Part shown: piece by piece, positions 4,988 through 9,586 of the stretch
Numbering within the stretch: position 1 is the stretch's first letter
How the letters are laid out: the number at the start of each line of letters is the position of its first letter
DNA from: Phycisphaerae bacterium
Lineage (GTDB): Bacteria > Planctomycetota > Phycisphaerae > UBA1845 > Fen-1342
Direction of reading: 5' to 3'
Assembly (NCBI GenBank): GCA_016935035.1
Contig: JAFGRR010000595.1
Span: 1 to 9,586 of the forward strand
Length of the DNA: 9,586 nucleotides
Made by a program: the position numbers and the translations under genes
The notes under the pieces: model-generated
Seen by the model: only the letters and a program-made list of their open reading frames with translations
What the model was told of the DNA's origin: nothing
Database searches by the model: none

Positions 4988-6214
4988 TTAGCCCCCGGTG
5001 GTGTCGCTGGTCGGCGCAGCGGCGTGTGTTTGCCAATCGCCGCGGCTGAACTGCGGCAGCTTCAATAGCAGGCTGTCGCCGCGCACCAGGCGACCGACGC
5101 GTCGTTCGGCGACATCCATGACCATGATTGAGTCGCCGCACCGAAAGACAACAGTGTTGTCGTCAGGCAGAGCGGCGGGATTGTGGCACGCCAGTGACAG
5201 AAAGCCAGCCCAGATACAGAAGGACAGCGTATCGCCAGGGTCCGGCGCACTGAGGATCAGCCCCCATCCCGTGCCCGGATAAGGACTCGTGCCGGATCGG
5301 ATGCGGTAGTCGCCCATCGCGGTTGGCCAGTCACGCCACTCGAACCGCGTGCTGCTGGAAAGGTACACTCCATCGAGCACGGGACCGTCCGGTGTGTCGT
5401 GCGCCGCTGCGATGACGCCGATTTCACCCAGTGCTTGTCGTAGCGAAGCAAACGCGTCGCCAGGATAGGCACAGCCGTAGTATTCGGGCAGCGAGGTACT
5501 GAGCCGCCGACTGTCAGTACCGTAGCTTACGTACCAGTGGCGGTTCGGAGCAACGAATAGCACGCGTTGGTCATCCCGGAGCAACGCATAGAACGTAGTC
5601 GGCGCCGCCTCACCTTCGAAGCGACCAAGCTCTTCATCCAGTTCCAGTCGGCGGTCCGAGCCATCGTGCCCGATAGAGCAAAGCCGGCTCGTCCGCTGGT
5701 CGACGAAGTACACTCGGGTCTCAGCGGATGCAACCCAGGCCGTGTCGGGCGAGAACAGGAAGTCGCCCGTTCCTTGTGCTGATTCGACGAGGTACCAGAC
5801 CATCGGTACGTAGCTGAGGGTATTAGCCACGACGGTGGCGAGCAGGACTCGACGAGTCGATATGCCTGCGGCCGCCCGGCGATTGGCCGCCGCGTACACC
5901 GCCGTCTCTACGCAGACAGTTAAACCGAACAGCCCCGCGCAGAACCATAGGACGTGAAGCCAGACAGCCTGGTGCCACTCCCACGGATCAACTCCCTCCC
6001 CCGGGCGAGGTGCGGAGTTCCAGATGATCGCCGGCAGGACGCCAGCAACCAGCGATACAACGTTGGCAGCCAACACCCAGCGCCAGACACCTTTGCGACC
6101 CCACCAAACCCGCAATAAGGGGGTCTCGATCAGCACGGCCACGACGAGGCTTAGCAGGCCAACGACTATACTGCCCAGCAGCAGGGCACTCCCGATGGCA
6201 TTCGCAAGCAACAT
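4988..6214 (-). CDS. Unrecognised membrane protein with C-terminal propeller-like region
   Basis: This 408-residue protein is not one I recognise. The N-terminal 145 residues hold about four membrane helices (4-29, 44-65, 84-109, 123-143). Between helices 2 and 3 is a short loop rich in Trp and Pro, and between 3 and 4 a basic stretch, NRRAAAGISTRR. The remaining 260 residues are soluble. They contain strand-turn patterns such as VYFVDQRTSRLCSIGHDGS (168-186) and VVFRCGDSIMVMDVAERRVG (355-374), which resemble TolB/WD40 blades, although too few are clear to count a full propeller. The positive-inside rule is ambiguous for the large domain. The start is ATG at 6214, with GGGGTG about 8 bases upstream. 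It has the arsR strand but lies upstream of the arsR promoter and is probably an independent unit. Confidence 0.75.
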   Translation of the reverse strand: MLLANAIGSALLLGSIVVGLLSLVVAVLIETPLLRVWWGRKGVWRWVLAANVVSLVAGVLPAIIWNSAPRPGEGVDPWEWHQAVWLHVLWFCAGLFGLTVCVETAVYAAANRRAAAGISTRRVLLATVVANTLSYVPMVWYLVESAQGTGDFLFSPDTAWVASAETRVYFVDQRTSRLCSIGHDGSDRRLELDEELGRFEGEAAPTTFYALLRDDQRVLFVAPNRHWYVSYGTDSRRLSTSLPEYYGCAYPGDAFASLRQALGEIGVIAAAHDTPDGPVLDGVYLSSSTRFEWRDWPTAMGDYRIRSGTSPYPGTGWGLILSAPDPGDTLSFCIWAGFLSLACHNPAALPDDNTVVFRCGDSIMVMDVAERRVGRLVRGDSLLLKLPQFSRGDWQTHAAAPTSDTTGG

Positions 6215-6330
6215 ATGATCAACACCCCATCACGCTGGGTCGCGGTATCAGCACGGCGAATCGGGCACTCGCGATCATACGCGCTGCCTGTACATTCACA
6301 GTGGACACGCGCTTCGTGATATCAGGGGCA

Positions 6331-6382
6331 GGGACAGCCACTGATTTCGAAAACGTATCGCCCGGAAATTGGTGGCTGTCCC
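6331..6382. repeat. Imperfect inverted repeat resembling IS200/RAYT-associated ends
   Basis: The left arm GGGACAGCCACTGATTTC (6331-6348) and right arm GAAATTGGTGGCTGTCCC (6365-6382) are complementary at 16 of 18 positions around a 16-base loop. Arms of the GGGACAGCCACC type are, from memory, common beside IS200-like and REP-associated tyrosine transposase genes. No such gene is present here. Confidence 0.7.
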
Positions 6383-6406
6383 CAATATCGCGTCCCCAAT
6401 ATCGCG
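6379..6406 (+). repeat. Perfect 14-bp tandem duplication
   Basis: TCCCCAATATCGCG occurs twice head to tail (6379-6392 and 6393-6406). The first copy overlaps the end of the right arm of the 6331-6382 inverted repeat. It looks like slippage or a duplication left by a mobilisation event. Confidence 0.85.
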
Positions 6407-6412
6407 GGCGTC

Positions 6413-6436
6413 AGCACTGCTCAACGGCAGTGGCAC
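6413..6436 (-). repeat. 18-bp palindrome family, diverged copy
   Basis: The core CACTGCTCAACGGCAGTG (6415-6432) has two changes from consensus in the right stem, with the usual AG before and GCAC after. It is the most diverged of the six copies. Confidence 0.75.
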
Positions 6437-6573
6437 ATTGGGGGCGTGTTGGCGCTGGCGTTGCCGGGGTTTGTGGATGATGATGGCGTACTCGTTGGTC
6501 GCCGGCCGCGGGCGCGCCGCATCGGGCGCGAGTGTGCGCCAAGTGGCCAGGGGCGGAACGGAGGAGGAGGGCC

Positions 6574-6589
6574 AATTGGTGGCCGTCCC
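6574..6589 (+). repeat. Third copy of the GGGACAGCCACC-type arm
   Basis: AATTGGTGGCCGTCCC matches 6367-6382 at 15 of 16 positions in the same orientation. The two direct copies bracket about 190 bp that include the 18-bp palindrome. Confidence 0.6.
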
Positions 6590-6644
6590 TGGTTGTCAGT
6601 TGTCTAGTTGTCGTGGCGGTCGGCGTAGGCCGGGGAGACATTGC

Positions 6645-7841
6645 ATGCATCGGAACGGTCTGCGGGTGCTTCTGTGTGGACTGGCGGTTTGGTCGCTGGG
6701 TGTCGGTGGCAGAGACAGTGAGAGCGGCCCGGGCGGCAAGCCGGCCCAGAGCGATTCGGCTCGCACCGAGTCAGCCAAGCCGGCCCAGGGCGATTCGGCC
6801 CGTACCCAGCCAGCCATGCCGGCCAAGGGCAATTCGGCCCGCACGCAGTCAGCCACGTTGACGGCTCCGGCAGCCGTGTCCGTTCCTCAGGATCGGATTG
6901 ATGCCGTGAACGATCTGGTTCAGACATTCACTGATCCTGTCCTGGCCGAGCAGGTCAGCGGGTTCAAGGAACTGCTGTCGCGGGCATTCGGACAAGGCCA
7001 CCTGCTCAGAGAACAGTATCCCGGCGCGCCGAATCTGGCCGAGGTGCGGACGGCGATGCTGCGAATCGTCGACCAGGCCGACCGCCTGCTGAAAAGCGAC
7101 GTGCCGGTCGAGGACAAGGTATGGGTTGATGGGTTGAAGATGGCGATCTTGCTGGAGAATTCGGCATCGGCGGCCGCCAAGGCGCGCCAGCAGATTCGAG
7201 GCTTCGTGGGGCGATACGAGAACACTGCCATGGAGGGGCTGGCTGTGGCCTTGGGGCACGGACTGGCCGAGCATGTTGGCGATGCCGCCCTGAAGGATGA
7301 ATTGCTGAAGCTGATGAAAGCCAAGTACGCCGCGTGTACGGAAGTCCGCGTCTATCTCAAATCCATCGGCAAGATCGAGGTGCCGTCGTTCGAGGGCAAG
7401 GAATTCGTCGCAGAGCTCACACGCCTGGACGGCAGCCGGCTCAGGCTCTCCGACGACCTCAAAGGCAAGGTCGTGGTCGTCCATTTCTGGGCGACTTGGT
7501 GTGGGCCGTGTAAGGCGGCGCTGCCGGAGCTCAGGGAACTTTACGCCAAGTACAAGGACAAGGGGCTGGAGATCGTCAGCATCAGCTTCGACGAGGTCCG
7601 TAGCGCCTTGGACAGCTACCTCAAGGAAAACCCGCTTCCGTGGATCATCACCTGCAGCGGCAAGGACATGATGTCGGATCCGACCGCCGGGAAATACTAC
7701 ATTGACGCCGTCCCCGGTTACTGGCTGGTCGGGCCCGACGGCAGGATCATCTCCTCCGACGCCCGCGGAAAGCTCGACAAGTTGATTCCCCTGGCTCTGG
7801 AGCGACTCAAGGCGTCTGAAGAAACACCAGTAAAGCCATAG
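6645..7841 (+). CDS. Exported TlpA/ResA-like thioredoxin-fold protein
   Basis: From ATG 6645 the product has 398 residues. This start is preferred to the longer frame because GGGGAGA lies 7 bases upstream and because it begins a signal peptide (MHRNGLR, then the hydrophobic VLLCGLAVWSLGV). A repeat-rich linker follows (32-70), then a mostly helical region (about 80-240) of unknown role, then a C-terminal TlpA/ResA domain (about 246-390). The domain carries VVHFWATWCGPCK with Cys286 and Cys289, VSISFDE, and the cis-Pro loop AVPGYWLVGPDG (Pro357). Such proteins reduce disulfides outside the cytoplasm, for example in cytochrome c maturation or metal-site assembly. Large N-terminal extensions before a TlpA domain are seen in Planctomycetota and Bacteroidetes. 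CcdA, encoded at 1304-1978, could re-reduce it, but no direct link is shown. Confidence 0.85.
   Translation: MHRNGLRVLLCGLAVWSLGVGGRDSESGPGGKPAQSDSARTESAKPAQGDSARTQPAMPAKGNSARTQSATLTAPAAVSVPQDRIDAVNDLVQTFTDPVLAEQVSGFKELLSRAFGQGHLLREQYPGAPNLAEVRTAMLRIVDQADRLLKSDVPVEDKVWVDGLKMAILLENSASAAAKARQQIRGFVGRYENTAMEGLAVALGHGLAEHVGDAALKDELLKLMKAKYAACTEVRVYLKSIGKIEVPSFEGKEFVAELTRLDGSRLRLSDDLKGKVVVVHFWATWCGPCKAALPELRELYAKYKDKGLEIVSISFDEVRSALDSYLKENPLPWIITCSGKDMMSDPTAGKYYIDAVPGYWLVGPDGRIISSDARGKLDKLIPLALERLKASEETPVKP
6738..6854 (+). repeat. 39-bp coding tandem repeat, three units
   Basis: Three in-frame units of 13 codons encode KPAQSDSARTESA, KPAQGDSARTQPA and MPAKGNSARTQSA (residues 32-70 of the TlpA-like protein). 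They differ at a few bases each, so the array is not brand new. It forms a flexible linker after the signal peptide. Confidence 0.9.
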
Positions 7842-7995
7842 TCCGAATCAGTGACAGTCAGTGCGTCGGGCTGAGCCGGCGGCGGTCGGCGGGTGGTGGC
7901 GATTGGGCGGCGGGGGGCGTGCACGCGTGTCTGGGGTTGGGCGATAGTCGACCGCCGGTGGGAACGGCGACGGTGGCGGACACGGCAGCGGCGAA

Positions 7996-8019
7996 GACGA
8001 AGGCAAAGACGAAGACAAA
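7996..8019 (+). repeat. Short 12-bp tandem repeat
   Basis: GACGAAGGCAAA is followed by GACGAAGACAAA, a purine-rich duplication that directly abuts the palindrome at 8021 between two converging genes. Confidence 0.7.
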
Positions 8020-8020
8020 G

Positions 8021-8046
8021 AGCACTGCTCAAGAGCAGTGGCACCC
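8021..8046 (-). repeat. 18-bp palindrome family, single copy
   Basis: This copy has the perfect core CACTGCTCAAGAGCAGTG (8023-8040), with AG before and GCACCC after. It lies in the 243-bp gap between the converging TlpA-like (+) and TPR (-) genes. Confidence 0.85.
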
Positions 8047-8084
8047 GGCGGCGGTACAGCCAAGTCCATCGCCAGAGGCGTTGC

Positions 8085-8726
8085 CTACGCGTCTGACGCC
8101 GCACGGCGCTCGACGATTTCCTTGACCCGTTTGAGCAAGTCGGCGCCTCTCTCGTCGACCAGCCCGAGATTGGCATGGCGACTCAGGCCAGAGTGGGTCT
8201 GGCTCGCTGCGTCTATTGCCACGTTGGCAGCTTCAACCGCGCGTTCCTGCTCGCCACGCTCGTCCATCACGATGGCGAGGACGCTGTTCCAGCAAAACAC
8301 CTGTACCGGAAAAAGCAGGTTGTCGCGATGCTGCTGCAGGAGCTCGAGCGCTTGCGCATAGCGTGCCGTCAGGCGTTGGCGCACGATCAGGCACGCAAGT
8401 GCTAGGTACGCGTTTGTCTGGACCTGGGGATAAGCGTCTTCCCGCCGGAGCGCCGCCTCATACGATTCGATCGCGCCAGCGATGTCGCGTAACGTGAGCA
8501 GCGCGGTCGCCTTGTCGCAGTAAGCCTGGGCGAGATCGAACGTCTCGCCGAGGTCGAAGAACCGCTCAAGCAGGTCAAGCGCGACCCGCGGATAGGATTC
8601 GGCAAGCATGCACGCCTGAATCCGCAGATACTGAGCCTTGTGCCGTGCCCGTTTGAGTTTCGCGAAGAACGCGGACTCAATCGTCGGAGACCACTGCTCG
8701 TTGCGATACCAGTCCTGCCGGCCCAT
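8085..8726 (-). CDS. Tetratricopeptide-repeat protein
   Basis: This 213-residue soluble, all-helical protein has no signal peptide. Residues 66-99 make one clear TPR (AQAYCDKATALLTLRDIAGAIESYEAAL), with helical pairs on both sides that fit further degenerate TPRs (34-65, 104-135, 141-175). The N-terminus, MGRQDWYRNEQWSPTIESAF followed by a basic helix KLKRARHKAQYLRIQA, recalls a conserved family of bacterial hypothetical proteins with no known function. TPRs bind other proteins, but no partner is evident. The ATG at 8726 is chosen because GGAGG lies 9 bases upstream. A longer frame starting at 8789 would overrun that site. The tRNA terminator upstream isolates it from tRNA-Leu transcription. 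Confidence 0.8.
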   Translation of the reverse strand: MGRQDWYRNEQWSPTIESAFFAKLKRARHKAQYLRIQACMLAESYPRVALDLLERFFDLGETFDLAQAYCDKATALLTLRDIAGAIESYEAALRREDAYPQVQTNAYLALACLIVRQRLTARYAQALELLQQHRDNLLFPVQVFCWNSVLAIVMDERGEQERAVEAANVAIDAASQTHSGLSRHANLGLVDERGADLLKRVKEIVERRAASDA

Positions 8727-8834
8727 GTGACTAGCCCTCCGGGGAACCACCGATGTTATCCAGAAACGCCCCACGGCTATCCCGAGCACGCCCCTCGCCC
8801 CCGCTTCGGGCTCCGTTTAGCCGGTCGGCATACG

Positions 8835-8867
8835 AAAACGGGCGGTCGGGTAGTCCCGATCGCCCGT
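8835..8867 (-). terminator. Intrinsic terminator of tRNA-Leu
   Basis: ACGGGCG...TCGGG pairs with CCCGA...CGCCCGT (8867-8838 on the minus strand), a stem of about 12 pairs with one internal mismatch and the loop ACTA. It is followed by TTTT. It begins 13 bases past the tRNA 3' end. Confidence 0.85.
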
Positions 8868-8879
8868 TGGTGGCGTTAG

Positions 8880-8963
8880 TGCGGCTGAGAGGATTCGAAC
8901 CTCCACGGGCTAAAGCCCACTGGCACCTGAAGCCAGCGCGTCTGCCAGTTCCGCCACAGCCGC
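8880..8963 (-). tRNA. tRNA-Leu(CAG)
   Basis: This 84-base class II tRNA has acceptor stem GCGGCTG/CAGCCGC with discriminator A. The anticodon stem is CTGGC/GCCAG with loop TTCAGGT, giving anticodon CAG. The long variable arm TGGGCTTTAGCCCGT has a GGGC/GCCC stem, and the T-arm is GAGGTTCGAATCCTC. The long variable arm plus the anticodon identify leucine. The 3' CCA is not encoded (ACTA follows), so a CCA-adding enzyme is needed. Confidence 0.96.
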
Positions 8964-9008
8964 TTCGGATGTCCGCCGACAGCATTGCATACCGGCGAGT
9001 GAACGCTC

Positions 9009-9038
9009 AATATACGGGGATACGACAGCAAGCGTCAA
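9009..9038 (-). promoter_or_regulatory. Sigma70-type promoter of tRNA-Leu
   Basis: On the minus strand, TTGACG (9038-9033, 5 of 6) is followed by an 18-base spacer and TATATT (9014-9009, 5 of 6). The transcript would begin near 9002, about 40 bases before the tRNA 5' end. Confidence 0.65.
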
Positions 9039-9062
9039 GATGGACTTCGGAGGCGACACGTA

Positions 9063-9586
9063 ATGAGCACCAGTAGTCAGACGGGCACCTTATTCGGCCC
9101 CCGGCGCCGGGGCGGACGCCGGGTTGTGATTACCGGCCAGGTCGGCGTTGACAAAAAACCGTACATCGACGCCGTCAACCGCCTGGCCCAGGAACGCAAC
9201 CAGCGCTGCAAGGTCTTCCACGTCGGCGACATGATGTACAAGGACGCGCCCGATGTGCGCAAGGGCCAGATCCTCGACCTGCCCCTGGCGCGCCTCAACT
9301 CCATCCGGCGGTCCGTCTTCAAGGAGATCCTCGGCCAAGTCGATGAGCACCCCGCCGTCATCGTCAACACGCATGCTTCGTTCCGCTGGAAGCACGGGCT
9401 GTTTCCGGCGTTCGACCACGACCATATGCAGGCGCTCGACGCCGACCTCTACATCACGCTGCTGGACAATGTGGACGCCGTCCACGAACGGCTGACGCGC
9501 GAGCACGACGTACCACATTCGCTGAAGGACATCATGGTCTGGCGCGAGGAAGAGATCCTCGCGACCGAGATCCTGGCCCAGTCAAT
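9063..9586 (+). CDS. P-loop nucleotide-kinase-like protein with non-canonical Walker A (3' end outside the window)
   Basis: The frame opens at ATG 9063 with GGAGG 9 bases upstream, and runs without a stop to the window edge (174 residues visible). After a basic N-terminal tail, residues 20-32 read RVVITGQVGVDKK, a beta-strand plus glycine loop where adenylate/AMP-CMP-like kinases have GxxGxGKT. Here the Gly before Lys is Asp and the Thr/Ser is Lys, so canonical ATP binding is doubtful. Other family-like blocks are VFHVGDMMYK (51-60), ILDLPLARLNSIRR (70-83), AVIVNTHASFRWKHGLF (98-114) and DLYITLLDNVDAVHERL (128-144). The general fold and the VNTHA block recall archaeal-type adenylate kinase relatives. 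The actual reaction is unknown. The tRNA-Leu promoter diverges from just upstream. Confidence 0.7.
   Translation, partial: MSTSSQTGTLFGPRRRGGRRVVITGQVGVDKKPYIDAVNRLAQERNQRCKVFHVGDMMYKDAPDVRKGQILDLPLARLNSIRRSVFKEILGQVDEHPAVIVNTHASFRWKHGLFPAFDHDHMQALDADLYITLLDNVDAVHERLTREHDVPHSLKDIMVWREEEILATEILAQS

Larger units (their letters stand above)
6215..6644. other. 430-bp divergent intergenic region packed with repeats
   Basis: This region separates divergent genes at 6214 (-) and 6645 (+). It holds an 18-bp inverted-repeat arm pair, a third copy of that arm, a 14-bp tandem duplication and one 18-bp palindrome copy, each listed separately. An open frame runs through from 6369 into the downstream gene, but its composition is unlike a protein. 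A TATGAT on the minus strand near 6278-6283 could be a -10 box for the membrane gene, but no good -35 accompanies it. No RNA gene was seen. Confidence 0.6.

Noticed and set aside
6369..6644. N-terminal extension of the TlpA-like gene by 92 codons
   Set aside because: The extension translates the repeat-filled gap into a Gly/Arg/Trp-rich non-protein, whereas ATG 6645 has a strong ribosome site and starts a signal peptide.
6849..7484. 211-codon minus-strand frame
   Set aside because: It lies antisense to the TlpA-like gene, which has clear domain motifs.
1152..8046. CRISPR array
   Set aside because: The repeats are palindromic, in both orientations and hundreds to thousands of bases apart, with no regular spacers and no cas genes.
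7718..8176. 152-codon minus-strand frame across the convergent gap
   Set aside because: It spans the ends of two real genes and a palindrome repeat, and its product is low-complexity Arg/Ser/Pro.
8727..8789. Longer N-terminus of the TPR protein
   Set aside because: The extra 21 codons cover the GGAGG that serves ATG 8726 and look unlike the rest of the protein.
8984..9014. Promoter for the plus-strand kinase-like gene (TTGCAT with TATACG)
   Set aside because: Spacing is 20 bases and both boxes are poor; the same DNA fits the tRNA-Leu promoter on the other strand far better.

Overview
The window is GC-rich, gene-dense bacterial chromosome. The combination of an SGNH esterase, scattered short palindromic repeats in almost every gap, a tRNA without an encoded CCA, and a nucleotide-kinase-like protein with an odd P-loop suggests a Planctomycetota-type genome. 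This is inferred from family impressions, not from a marker gene. No transposase, CRISPR array or rRNA is visible.

Layout. (1) 1-1086 (+): 3' part of an SGNH/GDSL-type hydrolase, entering from outside the window. (2) 1087-1303: palindromes, including an inverted pair of the commonest local repeat. (3) 4772 down to 1304 (-): five co-directional genes: an ArsR-type repressor with its own promoter and operator, an ArsP-type (DUF318) permease, a small CxxC thioredoxin, then after 278 bp of palindromic repeats a membrane-anchored thioredoxin and CcdA. (4) 6214-4988 (-): an unrecognised membrane protein with a propeller-like C-terminal part. (5) 6215-6644: 430 bp without a gene, filled with inverted and direct repeats. 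(6) 6645-7841 (+): an exported TlpA/ResA-like protein with a 39-bp coding tandem repeat. (7) 8726-8085 (-): a TPR protein. (8) 8963-8880 (-): tRNA-Leu(CAG) with a promoter and an intrinsic terminator. (9) 9063 onward (+): a nucleotide-kinase-like protein with a non-canonical P-loop, cut by the window edge.

How the genes may work together. The ArsR repressor carries the CxC pair of arsenic/antimony sensors, and an inverted repeat covers its promoter, so the operon is probably derepressed by a thiophilic metal(loid). The permease would export the toxic species. The small thioredoxin, and possibly the anchored thioredoxin plus CcdA (together the modules of a split DsbD), would supply reducing equivalents across the membrane. 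The exported TlpA-like protein at 6645 could be another client of CcdA.

The most unusual non-coding content is at least three families of short palindromes. One is an 18-bp palindrome with asymmetric flanks in six copies. One is a GTAG-headed hairpin laid out like a REPIN. The third is an 18-bp arm resembling IS200/RAYT-associated repeats. No RAYT gene lies in the window, so these would have been mobilised in trans or be relics.
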